Shown here: positions 41,215-50,283 of the stretch, piece after piece
How positions within the stretch are numbered: the stretch's first letter is position 1
Layout: the number at the start of each line of letters is the position of its first letter
Source of the DNA: Actinospineispora acaciae DSM 45401
GTDB lineage: Bacteria; Actinomycetota; Actinomycetes; Mycobacteriales; Pseudonocardiaceae
Reading direction: 5' to 3'
Length of the DNA stretch: 64,000 nucleotides
NCBI RefSeq assembly: GCF_000620785.1
Contig: NZ_JIAI01000001.1
Span: forward strand, 1,302,001-1,366,000
Notes under the pieces: model-generated
What the model was told of the DNA's origin: nothing
Database searches by the model: none
The model's input: only the letters and a program-made list of their open reading frames with translations
Position numbers and translations under genes: made by a program

Positions 41215-42588
41215 ATGTTGAGCACAGATACCACTGGAACCCAGACCGACGGCCTGCGGCAGAGCCTCAAGCGCCGGCACATGAACCTGATAGCGCTCGG
41301 CGGCGTCATCGGCGCTGGGCTGTTCGTGGGCAGCGGCGTGGTCATCCACGCGACCGGGCCGGCGACGGTGGTGTCGTTCCTGGTCGCGGGCGGGATCGTG
41401 GTGCTGGTGATGCGGATGCTCGCCGAGATGGCGGTGGCGAAACCCGCGGTGGGGTCGTTCTACGTCTACGCCCGCGAGGCGCTGGGCAACCGGGCGGGGT
41501 TCGTGGTCGGCTGGATGTACTGGTACTTCTTCGTCATCGTGGTGGCGCTGGAGGCGGTGGCCGGCGGGCGGATCATCAACCTGTGGCTGCCGAACGTGCC
41601 GCTGTGGGCCGTCTGCCTGGTGCTGATGGCGGTGCTCACCGGGACCAACCTGATCTCGGCGCGGTCCTACGGCGAGTTCGAGTACTGGTTCGCCTCGATC
41701 AAGGTGTGCGCGATCGTGGTGTTCCTCGGGCTCGGCGCGCTGTACCTGCTCGGGCTGTGGCCCAACGCGCAGGGCGGGCTGGGCAACCTGGTCGGGCACG
41801 GCGGGTTCGCCCCGCTCGGCATCGGCGCGATCCTGGCCGGGGTGGTGCCGTGCATCGGCTTCTACACCGGCGCGGAGATCGTGACGGTCGCGGCGGCGGA
41901 GTCGTCGGAGCCGCGCGCGGCGGTGGCCAGGGCGATGCGGTCGATCATCCTGCGGGTGCTGGTGTTCTACATCGGCTCGACGCTGATCGTGGTGTCGGTG
42001 CTGCCGTGGGACTCCCCCGCCATCGCGGTGAGCCCGTACGCGGCGGTGCTCGGCGCGCTGGGCGTCCCGGGCGTCGAGGCGATCATGAACGGCGTGGTGC
42101 TGGTCGCCGTGCTGTCCTGCCTGAACTCCGCGCTGTACGCGGCGTCGCGGATGCTGTTCGCGCTGACCCGCAACGGCGACGCGCCGCGCGGGTTCACCAG
42201 GCTCAGCCGGACCGGGGTGCCGAGGCGGGCGATCCTGGCCGGCACCGTGGTCGGCTTCGTCTCGGTGATCTTCGCGTTCTTCTCCCCGGACGTGGTGTTC
42301 GCGTTCATCGTCAACTCGTACGGCGCGGTGGCCCTGTTCGTGTACCTGATGATCGCGGTCTCGCAGGTCACCATGCGGCGGCGGATGGCCGACCGGGGCG
42401 CCGAGCTGCCGCTGAAGATGTGGCTGTTCCCGTGGCTGAGCTACGCCACCATCGCGGCGATGGCCACGGTGATCCTGGCCATGGCGTTCCTGCCGGACAC
42501 CCGCTCGCAGTTCTTCCTCAGCCTGTTCACGGTGGCGGTCATCCTGGTCGCGTACCAGGTCCGGACGCGGCGTTCGCCGACGGGCTGA
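41215..42588 (+). CDS. Amino acid permease (APC superfamily, GABA-permease-like)
   Basis: 457 residues and about 12 helices. The N-terminal LKRRHMNLIALGGVIGAGLFVGSGVVIHATGPA is typical of amino acid transporters, with LVAGGIVVLVMRMLAEMAV and TGAEIVTVAAAESSEPRAAV following. ATG 41215 with AGAGGAG upstream is used; the open frame to 41077 lies in non-coding sequence. It may import an amino acid or amine for the aminotransferase upstream. The 176-bp gap before it shows no clear operator. Confidence 0.88.
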   Translation: MLSTDTTGTQTDGLRQSLKRRHMNLIALGGVIGAGLFVGSGVVIHATGPATVVSFLVAGGIVVLVMRMLAEMAVAKPAVGSFYVYAREALGNRAGFVVGWMYWYFFVIVVALEAVAGGRIINLWLPNVPLWAVCLVLMAVLTGTNLISARSYGEFEYWFASIKVCAIVVFLGLGALYLLGLWPNAQGGLGNLVGHGGFAPLGIGAILAGVVPCIGFYTGAEIVTVAAAESSEPRAAVARAMRSIILRVLVFYIGSTLIVVSVLPWDSPAIAVSPYAAVLGALGVPGVEAIMNGVVLVAVLSCLNSALYAASRMLFALTRNGDAPRGFTRLSRTGVPRRAILAGTVVGFVSVIFAFFSPDVVFAFIVNSYGAVALFVYLMIAVSQVTMRRRMADRGAELPLKMWLFPWLSYATIAAMATVILAMAFLPDTRSQFFLSLFTVAVILVAYQVRTRRSPTG

Positions 42589-42607
42589 CCCCGGGCGGGC
42601 GGAGGTA

Positions 42608-43522
42608 GTGTCCCGTCCCATGCCGCTGTCTCCGAGAGTGCCGGACATCGGGGCGCTCGACCTGCTGCTCAGCGTTGCCCAGCTGGGCAGCCTGGGCCGG
42701 GCCGCCCAGGAGCACGGCATCTCGCAGCCGGCCGCCGGCTCGCGCATCCGCCACCTGGAGGGCCTGCTCGGGCTGTCGCTGATCGAGCGGTCCGCGCTGG
42801 GGTCGCGGCTCACGGCGGACGGGGCGATGGTGGCGGACTGGGCGCGTGACGTGGTGAGCGCGGCGGCCACGCTGGACGCGGGGGTGGAGGCGCTGCGCTC
42901 CGACCACGCCGGGCGGCTGCGGGTGGCGGCCAGCTTGACCGTGGCGGAGTACCTGGTGCCCCGCTGGCTGATCGACCTGCGGGCTCGCCAACCCACCGCG
43001 ACGGTGGCGCTGCGGGTGGTGAACTCGACGGAGGTAGGCCGGCTGGTGGTGGCCGGCGAGGTCGGGCTGGGCTTTGTGGAGTGCCCGGTGGTGCCGCCGG
43101 GCCTGGACTGCCGGGTGGTCGGGCACGACAGGCTCACCCTGGTGGTGCATCCCGGGCACCGCTGGGCCGCCCGGCGCCGGCCGGTGGAGCTTCCCGAGCT
43201 GGCCGCCACGCCGTTGGTGCAGCGCGAGCCCGGCTCCGGCACCCGGGACACCGTGGAGGCGGTGCTGGACGGCCAGCCGGACGTGGCGCAGCCGGTGGTG
43301 GAGCTGTCCTCCACCGCGGCGATCAAGGCGGCGGTGGAGGCCGGGGTGGGCCCGGCGGTGCTCAGCGGGCTGGCGGTGGCCGACGAGCTGCGCCGGGGCA
43401 CGCTGGTCGCCGTCGACGTCCAAGGCGACATGAGCCGGACGCTGCGCGCGGTCTGGGCGCACGGGCGGCGCGTCGGCCAGGAATACCGCGACGTGCTCGC
43501 CGTCGCCGAAATGCGCGTATAG
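42608..43522 (+). CDS. LysR-family transcriptional regulator
   Basis: 304 residues (start GTG 42608, or ATG 42620): the LysR HTH is DLLLSVAQLGSLGRAAQEHGISQPAAGSRIRHLEGLLGLSLIERS; the effector domain begins LRVAASLTVAEYLVPRWLID and contains PLVQREPGSGTRDTVEAVLDG. The subgroup resembles CysL/CbbR-like regulators. It follows the APC permease closely in the same direction and precedes the mycofactocin SDR, and could control either. Confidence 0.88.
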   Translation: MSRPMPLSPRVPDIGALDLLLSVAQLGSLGRAAQEHGISQPAAGSRIRHLEGLLGLSLIERSALGSRLTADGAMVADWARDVVSAAATLDAGVEALRSDHAGRLRVAASLTVAEYLVPRWLIDLRARQPTATVALRVVNSTEVGRLVVAGEVGLGFVECPVVPPGLDCRVVGHDRLTLVVHPGHRWAARRRPVELPELAATPLVQREPGSGTRDTVEAVLDGQPDVAQPVVELSSTAAIKAAVEAGVGPAVLSGLAVADELRRGTLVAVDVQGDMSRTLRAVWAHGRRVGQEYRDVLAVAEMRV

Positions 43523-43633
43523 AAATCCAATTGCCGATCCGGCATCGCCGAGCGTTCCCATTGGCATAACTCGACCCGGTCGGGACTGGTAGTTGTGTGG
43601 GGAATTCCCGTTCACGAGCCGGAGGAAATTGAC

Positions 43634-44482
43634 ATGGGTCGGGTCGAAGGCAAGGTTGCGCTGATAACGGGCGCGGCGCGCGGGCAGGGGCGGTCACACG
43701 CGGTGCGGCTGGCCGAGGAGGGCGCGGACATCGTCGCGGTGGACATCTGCGCCGATCTCCCGTCGGTGCGGTACCGCGGCGCCACCGAGGAGGACCTGGC
43801 CACCACCGTCGGGTTGGTCAAGGACCGGGACCGGCGGATCGTCGCGCACCGGGCCGACGTCCGCGACTCCTCGGCGCTGCGCGCGATCGTGGACGAGGCG
43901 GTCGCCGAGTTCGGCCACGTCGACATCGTCTGCGCGAACGCGGGCATCCTCGGCTTCGGCCGGTCCTGGGAGCTCTCCGACGAGGCCTGGCGGGAGATGA
44001 TCGACGTCAACCTGACGGGCGTGTGGAGGACGGCGAAGGCCGCGATCCCGCACATGATCGAGCACGGCACCGGCGGCTCGATCATCCTGACCAGCTCGGT
44101 GGCTGGCCTGGGCGGCGTCGCGAACCTGGCGCACTACGCGAGCGCCAAGCACGGCCTGGTCGGGCTGATGCGCACGCTCGCCGTCGAGCTGGCCCCGCAC
44201 TCGATCCGGGTCAACTCCGTGCACCCCACCACCGTGGACACCCCGATGGTCAACAACGACGTGGTCCCCGGCCTGTTCCTGCCGGGCGTCGAGAACCCGA
44301 CCATGCGCGACGCCGAGCCCATCATGAAGTCGATCAACGCGCTGCCCGTTCCGTACCTCGAGGCGGCGGAGGTCAGCAACGCCGTGCTCTGGCTGGCCTC
44401 CGACGAGGCCCGCTACGTGACGGGGGTGACCCTGCCGGTGGACGCCGGCTCCGTCGCGCCATTCAAGATCCCGCACGGCTGA
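43634..44482 (+). CDS. Mycofactocin-coupled short-chain dehydrogenase
   Basis: 282 residues. It has the SDR cofactor motif GKVALITGAARGQGRSHAVRLAEEGADIVAVDIC, the NAG strand CANAGILGFG and the catalytic SSVAGLGGVANLAHYASAKHG with YxxxK. The long insertion after the second strand (CADLPSVRYRGATEEDLAT) is characteristic of the mycofactocin-associated family, which keeps a non-exchangeable NAD(H) and passes electrons to the peptide cofactor mycofactocin. ATG 43634 has GGAGGAAATTGAC upstream. No mft genes lie in the window. The substrate is an unknown alcohol. Confidence 0.87.
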   Translation: MGRVEGKVALITGAARGQGRSHAVRLAEEGADIVAVDICADLPSVRYRGATEEDLATTVGLVKDRDRRIVAHRADVRDSSALRAIVDEAVAEFGHVDIVCANAGILGFGRSWELSDEAWREMIDVNLTGVWRTAKAAIPHMIEHGTGGSIILTSSVAGLGGVANLAHYASAKHGLVGLMRTLAVELAPHSIRVNSVHPTTVDTPMVNNDVVPGLFLPGVENPTMRDAEPIMKSINALPVPYLEAAEVSNAVLWLASDEARYVTGVTLPVDAGSVAPFKIPHG

Positions 44483-44549
44483 GCGCGGCGGGCGGTGTCG
44501 TGAACGTCGCGTTGCGGTCGGGGGCGCGACGGCACGATGATCACGGGTC

Positions 44550-45839
44550 ATGACCGTGGGGGACAGTGCGTCGGAGCGCCGGATCGGGTTCGTCTCGTTC
44601 ATCGGGACGGTGGTGGAGTTCTACGACTTCTTCATCTACGGCACGGCGGCGGCGTTGGTGTTCCCCGCGGTGTTCTTCCCGGCGCTCGGGGCGGCGGCCG
44701 GCGCGGTGGCGGCGTTTGCCACGTTCGGGGTGGCGTTCCTGGCCCGGCCGCTGGGTTCGGCGCTGTTCGGCCACCTCGGCGACCGGCTGGGCCGCAAGCG
44801 CACGTTGATCTACACGCTGCTGCTCATGGGGCTGTCCACCGTCGCGGTGGGGCTGCTGCCGGGCGCGGCGGTGATCGGCGTCGCGGCCCCTGTCGTGCTG
44901 GTGCTGCTGCGGCTGCTGCAGGGCGTCGCGGTGGGCGGCGAGTGGGGCGGCGCCGCGCTGCTGGCGGTGGAGCACGCCCCGGAGGGGCGCCGGGGCCGCT
45001 ACGGCATGTACCCGCAGCTCGGGCCGGGCACCGCGTTCGGGCTGACCAGCCTGACGTTCCTGGTCAGCGGGGTGGCGATGAGCCCGCCCGCGTTCCTGAG
45101 CTGGGGGTGGCGGATCCCGTTCCTGCTCAGCGCGGTGCTGGTCGGGGTCGGGCTGTACGCGCGGCTGCGGGTCGCGGAGACGCCGGTCTTCGCCGAGGCG
45201 CTGGCCCGTGGACAGCGGGACAGCGCGCCGCTGCTGACGGCCCTGGCACGGCACTGGCGGCGGATCCTGCTCTGCGGTGGCGCGCTGAGCGCCGCGTTCG
45301 GGCTGAACTACATCGGCACCGTGTACCTGACCAACTACGGCACCGCCACGCTGGGCCTTTCCAACCGCACGATGCTGCTGCTGGGCGTGATCGGCGGTGT
45401 CGTGCTGGCCGCCGCGACGGCGGCCGGCGCGTGGGCGTCCGACCGGGTGGGCCGGCGGCGGATGGTGCTCGGCGGGAACATCGGGGCGATCGTCGTCGGC
45501 GCGGCGGCGTTCCCGATCATCGACACCGGCCGGGTGGCGCTGGTCGGGCTCGCGCTGTGCCTGCTGCTCGTCGTGGGCGGCGCGAGCCTCGGCCCGGCCG
45601 CCGCGTACGTGGCGGAGCTGTTCGCCACCGGCCACCGGTACACGGCCGCCGGCCTGAGCTACAACCTGGCCACCATCGTCGGCGGCGCGGTGCCCCCGGT
45701 GCTGGCCGCCGCGCTGGTCGCCGCCTACGGCAGCTTCGCCGTCGGCCTGCTGATGTCCGCGTTCGGCGTGCTCGGCGTGTTCTGCGTACTCGCCCTTCCC
45801 GAGACCGCGCGAATAGACGGCGTCCTAGGGCGCGCTTAG
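44550..45839 (+). CDS. MHS-family MFS permease
   Basis: 429 residues: GFVSFIGTVVEFYDFFIYGT, ARPLGSALFGHLGDRLGRKRTL and LLRLLQGVAVGGEWGGAALLAVEHAPEG are the metabolite:H+ symporter signature. It lies 67 bp after the SDR gene and may import its alcohol or an organic acid. It is one of three MHS permeases in the window; the substrate cannot be predicted. Confidence 0.88.
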   Translation: MTVGDSASERRIGFVSFIGTVVEFYDFFIYGTAAALVFPAVFFPALGAAAGAVAAFATFGVAFLARPLGSALFGHLGDRLGRKRTLIYTLLLMGLSTVAVGLLPGAAVIGVAAPVVLVLLRLLQGVAVGGEWGGAALLAVEHAPEGRRGRYGMYPQLGPGTAFGLTSLTFLVSGVAMSPPAFLSWGWRIPFLLSAVLVGVGLYARLRVAETPVFAEALARGQRDSAPLLTALARHWRRILLCGGALSAAFGLNYIGTVYLTNYGTATLGLSNRTMLLLGVIGGVVLAAATAAGAWASDRVGRRRMVLGGNIGAIVVGAAAFPIIDTGRVALVGLALCLLLVVGGASLGPAAAYVAELFATGHRYTAAGLSYNLATIVGGAVPPVLAAALVAAYGSFAVGLLMSAFGVLGVFCVLALPETARIDGVLGRA

Positions 45840-45896
45840 GCACCCCAAAACGGGAGTTAGTTCCGCCGACCGGGTATTCGGACCTAGCGTAATCGC

Positions 45897-47405
45897 GTGC
45901 GCTACGGCTTCGCGATCGACCAGAGAACGTGCATCGGGTGCCACGCGTGCACGGTGGCCTGCAAGACCGAGCACGAGGTGCCGGTCGGCCAGTTCCGCAC
46001 CTGGGTCAAGTACGTCGACCAGGGCACCTTTCCGAACAACACGCGCGATTTCGGGGTGATGCGCTGCAACCATTGCACCGACGCCCCGTGCGTGGCGATC
46101 TGCCCGACCCAGGCGCTGTTCAAGCGCGACGACGGCATCGTCGACTTCGACGGCGAGCGGTGCATCGGCTGCAAGAGCTGCATGCAGGGCTGCCCGTACG
46201 ACGCGATCTACATCGACGAGAACACCCACACCGCCGCCAAGTGCAACTTCTGCGCGCACCGGGTCGACGAGGACCTGGAGCCGGCGTGCGTGGTGGTCTG
46301 CCCGACGCACTCGATCTGGGTGGGCGACCTGGACGACCCGGACAGCGGGATCTCCCGGCTGGTCAACTCGAACCCGGTGTCGGTGCGCGCGCCCGAGCAG
46401 AACACCGGCCCGAACGTCTTCTACCTCGGCGCGGACCGTGCCGTGCTGGACCCGCTGGCCGCGCCGGTGGACGGCAGCTACCTGTTCTCCTCCCCCGACC
46501 CGCACCGGGCGGAGGTCAGCGCGGACCTGCCGGTGGACCCGGTCACCGGGGCGCGCACCACGCTGAACACGCCGCACCCCCGACCCTGGGGCTGGCGGGT
46601 GACCACGTACCTGTGGACCAAGGCGGTGGGCGGCGGCGCGCTGCTGGTCGCGGCGCTCGCGGCGCTGGTGGGTGTCGACCTCGGGGTGCTGGGCACGGTC
46701 GTGGCCCCGGCGCTCGGCGTGGCGGGGGCGGCGGTCACCGGGGCGCTGCTGGTCTGGGACCTCAAGCGGCCGGAGCGGTTCCTCTACATCTTCCTCAAGC
46801 CCAACTTCCGGTCCTGGCTGGTGCTCGGCGCGTACACGCTCGCCGGGTTCTCGCTGGTCGCCGGCGTGTGGCTGGTGCTGGGGATCGCGGTGGAGGCCGG
46901 TGTGATCACCTCTGCCGACACCGCGTTGACGGTGCTGGCCGTGCTGGGCGTGCCGGCCGGGGCGATGGTCGCCGGGTACACCGGGTTCCTGTTCGGCCAG
47001 GCCGAGGGGCGCGACCTGTGGCAGTCGCCGCTGCTGTTCTGGCATCTGATCGTCCAGGCCGTGATGGTCGGGGCGGGCGCGCTGGTGTTGTGCGGCGGCG
47101 GTGGCAACGGCCTGGTGGTCGGCGCGCTGGCGGTGGCCACGGTGGTGCACGGGCTGATGCTGGTGCTGGAGTACGGGGGCCGGCACGGCGGCCGCCACGC
47201 CGCCTCGGCCGCTCACATGATCACCCACGGGCGGTACGCGCGGACGTTCTGGCTCGGCGCGGTCGCCCCGGTGGTCGCCGCCGCGGTGCTGGCTCCGCTG
47301 GGCGGCGGCGTGCCGGCCGTGGTGGCCGGGATCGCCGTGCAGGCCGCCCTGCTGGCCTACGAGTCGGTGTTCGTCCGCGCCGGCCAGGACGTCCCGCTGT
47401 CGTAA
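45897..47405 (+). CDS. Fused four-cluster ferredoxin and NrfD/PsrC membrane subunit (SoeBC-like)
   Basis: 502 residues. The first about 200 are a ferredoxin domain with four [4Fe-4S] cysteine sets (TCIGCHACTVACK from Cys12; RCNHCTDAPCVAICP; RCIGCKSCMQGCP; KCNFC with CVVVCP). From about residue 235 there are about eight hydrophobic helices of the NrfD type (WKRPERFLYIFLKPNF-like LKRPERFLYIFLKPNFRSWL). In SoeABC and Psr enzymes these are separate B and C subunits, so this is a B-C fusion. It would pass electrons from the molybdoenzyme to quinone. The start is GTG 45897 with no clear ribosome site; a leaderless message is possible. Confidence 0.85.
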   Translation: MRYGFAIDQRTCIGCHACTVACKTEHEVPVGQFRTWVKYVDQGTFPNNTRDFGVMRCNHCTDAPCVAICPTQALFKRDDGIVDFDGERCIGCKSCMQGCPYDAIYIDENTHTAAKCNFCAHRVDEDLEPACVVVCPTHSIWVGDLDDPDSGISRLVNSNPVSVRAPEQNTGPNVFYLGADRAVLDPLAAPVDGSYLFSSPDPHRAEVSADLPVDPVTGARTTLNTPHPRPWGWRVTTYLWTKAVGGGALLVAALAALVGVDLGVLGTVVAPALGVAGAAVTGALLVWDLKRPERFLYIFLKPNFRSWLVLGAYTLAGFSLVAGVWLVLGIAVEAGVITSADTALTVLAVLGVPAGAMVAGYTGFLFGQAEGRDLWQSPLLFWHLIVQAVMVGAGALVLCGGGGNGLVVGALAVATVVHGLMLVLEYGGRHGGRHAASAAHMITHGRYARTFWLGAVAPVVAAAVLAPLGGGVPAVVAGIAVQAALLAYESVFVRAGQDVPLS

Positions 47406-47442
47406 CCGCCCCCGCGCCCACCACCACGGGAGACCCGATCCG

Positions 47443-50283
47443 ATGACCCGCACAGTTCCCGAACGCCCCGCGCTGCCCGGCGCCCGCACCCACGAGCACC
47501 TGCGCAACTACCCGCCGCCGGAGACCTGGGACCACCACGTCGAGTACGACGCCAAGGCACACCCCCGCAAGGTCCCGCACTCCTACCTGCTGGTGCCGAC
47601 CACCTGCTTCAACTGCGAGTCCGCCTGCGGGCTGCTGGCCTACGTGGACAAGGACGACCTGTCGATCAAGAAGGTGGAGGGCAACCCGGCGCACCCCGGC
47701 TCGCGCGGCCGCAACTGCGCCAAGGGCCCGGCCACCATCAACCAGGTCGACGACCCGGAGCGGGTCCTGCACCCGCTGCGCCGCACCGGTGAGCGCGGCG
47801 GCGGCGAGTGGGAGCGGGTGAGCTGGGACGACGCCCTCGACGACATCGCCGGCCGGATCCGTACCGCGATCCTGGACGGGCGCCACGAGGAGGTCATGTA
47901 CCACGTCGGCCGGCCCGGCGAGGACGGCTTCGCCGAGCGGTTCCTGCAGGCCTGGGGCATCGACGGGCACAACAGCCACACCAACGTGTGCTCCTCGGGG
48001 GCGCGGTTCGGCCAGACGCTGTGGGGTGGCTTCGACAGGCCCTCCCCCGACCACGCCAACGCCAAGGTCATCCTGCTGTTCTCCTCGCACCTGGAGACCG
48101 GGCACTACTTCAACCCGCACGCCCAGCGGATCCTGGAGGGCAAGCAGGCCGGCGCGAAGCTGGTGGTCGTCGACCCTCGGATGTCCAACACCGCCTCGCA
48201 CGCGGACGCCTGGCTGGCGCCCTGGCCGGGCAGCGAGGCGGCGATCCTGCTGGCCATCGCGTCGTACCTGCTGCGCACCCGCCGCATCGACGAGCCCTAC
48301 CTGCGGCGCTGGTTCAACTGGCGGACCTACCTGGCCGAGCTGCACCCGGACGCCGAGCCGACCTTCGAGTCGTTCCTGGATGCGTTGGAGGCGGACTACG
48401 CGCCGTACACCTTCGCGTTCGCCGCCGAGGAGTCGCAGGTCCCGGCCGAGAAGATCGAGGAGATCGCCCGGCTGGTCGCGGGCTGCGACGGCCGGCTGGC
48501 CGCGCACATCTGGCGCTCGGCCGCCGCCGGCAACCTGGGCGGCTGGCAGGTGTCGCGGGCGCTCTGGTTCGTCCTCGCGCTCACCGGCTCGATCGGCGCG
48601 AAGGGCGGGACCAGCCCGAACGGATGGAACAAGTTCATCCCGCACGGACCGGACGTGCCCGCGCACGACCACTGGAACCCGCTGGCCTGGCCGGCGGAGT
48701 ACCCGATGTCGTGCAACGAGATGTCGATCCTGCTGCCGCATATGTTGGCCGAGGGCAGGGGCCGGGTGGACGTGTACTTCTCCCGGGTGTTCAACCCGAT
48801 CTGGACCTACCCAGACGGGTTCGCCTGGATGCGCGCGCTGTCCGACCCCGACCAGGTGGGGCTGCACGTGGCGCTCACCCCGACCTGGTCGGAGACCGCC
48901 GAGTTCGCCGACTACGTGCTGCCGATGGGGCACTCGGTGGAGCGGCACGACACGCACTCCTACGAGACGCACGCGGCCAAGTGGCTGGGGTTCCGCCAAC
49001 CGGTGCGCCGGGTGGCGATGGAGAAGCTGGGCATGCCGGTCGGCGACACCCGCGACGCCAACCCCGGCGAGGTGTGGGAGGAGAACGAGTTCTGGTTCGA
49101 GCTGTCCTGGCGCATCGACCCGGACGGCTCGCTGGGCATCAGGCGGCACTTCGAGTCCCCGTACCGGGCCGGCGAGAAGATCACCGTCGACGAGTACTAC
49201 CGGTGGGTCTTCGAGAACCGGGTGCCGGGGCTGGCCGAGAAGGCGGCGGCCGAGGACATGACGCCGCTGGGGTACATGCGCAAGTACGGCGTGGTCGAGG
49301 TGGCCACCGATGTGTACCGGGCGGACGAGCGCCCGCTCGCCCCCGCCGAGCTGGACGGCGCCTCGCCGGACGCCGAGGGCGTGCTGCGCAAGCCGGTCGA
49401 TGCCGACTCCGTCCCGCCGTTGATCGGCGAGGCCGGCGCGGTGGGCGTGCGGCACGAGGACGGCACCGCGACCGCGGGCTGGCTCACGCCGTCGCGCAAG
49501 CTGGAGGTCTACTCCACGGCGATGCGGGACTGGGGCTGGGCCGAGCACGCCACGCCGGGCTACATCCGCTCGCACGTGGCCCGCTCGGAGATCGACCTGG
49601 CGGCCGGCGACCTGGTGCTGGTGCCGACGTTCCGGCTGCCCACGCTGATCCACACCCGGTCGGGGAACGCGAAGTACCTCAACGAGATCTCCAACTCGCA
49701 CCCGCTGTGGCTCAACTCCCGCGACGCGAGCCGGCACGGAGTGAGCACCGGTGACCTGGTTCGGCTGGGCACGTCGATCGGGTACCTGGTGGCCAGGGTG
49801 TGGGTCACCGAGGGCATCCGGCCGGGGGTGTGCGCGCTGTCGCACCACATGGGCCGCTGGCGGCTGCACGACACCGAGGGCAGCCGGTGGGCGCAGGGCC
49901 TGGTGGACATCTCGCATCCGGACGGGCCGGACTCGTGGCTGCTGCGCTACCGGGGCGGCATCGCGCCGTTCAGCTCCGACGACCCGGACTCGGAGCGGAT
50001 CTGGTGGACCGACCCGGGCGTGCACCAGAACCTCGCGTTCGGTGTGCAGCCCGACCCGCTGTCCGGCATGCACTGCTGGCTGCAGAAGGTGCGGATGGAG
50101 CGGGCGCGTCCCGAGGACAGGTACGGCGACGTGTACGTCGACGCGCGCCGCTCCACCGAGGTGTACCGGGAGTGGCTGGCCAAGGCCCGCGCCACCCTCG
50201 GGCCGGGCGGGCAGCGGCGGCCGGAGTTCATGATGCGCCCGGTCAAGCCCCGGCGCCGCGCGTTCCGGGTCGACCCATGTTGA
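47443..50283 (+). CDS. soeA: Molybdopterin oxidoreductase catalytic subunit, SoeA-like candidate sulfite dehydrogenase
   Basis: 946 residues of the DMSO reductase superfamily. The N-terminal [4Fe-4S] ligands are Cys55, 58, 62 and 92 (TTCFNCESACGLL, GRNCAKGP). The probable Mo ligand is Cys183 in SHTNVCSSGARFG, as in the PsrA/PhsA/SoeA branch. There is no Tat signal (N-terminus MTRTVPERPALPGARTHEHL), so the enzyme is cytoplasmic, as SoeA is. The adjacent B-C fusion, the Mrp protein and xsc in the same window support sulfite oxidation to sulfate. Polysulfide, thiosulfate or other substrates remain possible. Confidence 0.8.
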   Translation: MTRTVPERPALPGARTHEHLRNYPPPETWDHHVEYDAKAHPRKVPHSYLLVPTTCFNCESACGLLAYVDKDDLSIKKVEGNPAHPGSRGRNCAKGPATINQVDDPERVLHPLRRTGERGGGEWERVSWDDALDDIAGRIRTAILDGRHEEVMYHVGRPGEDGFAERFLQAWGIDGHNSHTNVCSSGARFGQTLWGGFDRPSPDHANAKVILLFSSHLETGHYFNPHAQRILEGKQAGAKLVVVDPRMSNTASHADAWLAPWPGSEAAILLAIASYLLRTRRIDEPYLRRWFNWRTYLAELHPDAEPTFESFLDALEADYAPYTFAFAAEESQVPAEKIEEIARLVAGCDGRLAAHIWRSAAAGNLGGWQVSRALWFVLALTGSIGAKGGTSPNGWNKFIPHGPDVPAHDHWNPLAWPAEYPMSCNEMSILLPHMLAEGRGRVDVYFSRVFNPIWTYPDGFAWMRALSDPDQVGLHVALTPTWSETAEFADYVLPMGHSVERHDTHSYETHAAKWLGFRQPVRRVAMEKLGMPVGDTRDANPGEVWEENEFWFELSWRIDPDGSLGIRRHFESPYRAGEKITVDEYYRWVFENRVPGLAEKAAAEDMTPLGYMRKYGVVEVATDVYRADERPLAPAELDGASPDAEGVLRKPVDADSVPPLIGEAGAVGVRHEDGTATAGWLTPSRKLEVYSTAMRDWGWAEHATPGYIRSHVARSEIDLAAGDLVLVPTFRLPTLIHTRSGNAKYLNEISNSHPLWLNSRDASRHGVSTGDLVRLGTSIGYLVARVWVTEGIRPGVCALSHHMGRWRLHDTEGSRWAQGLVDISHPDGPDSWLLRYRGGIAPFSSDDPDSERIWWTDPGVHQNLAFGVQPDPLSGMHCWLQKVRMERARPEDRYGDVYVDARRSTEVYREWLAKARATLGPGGQRRPEFMMRPVKPRRRAFRVDPC

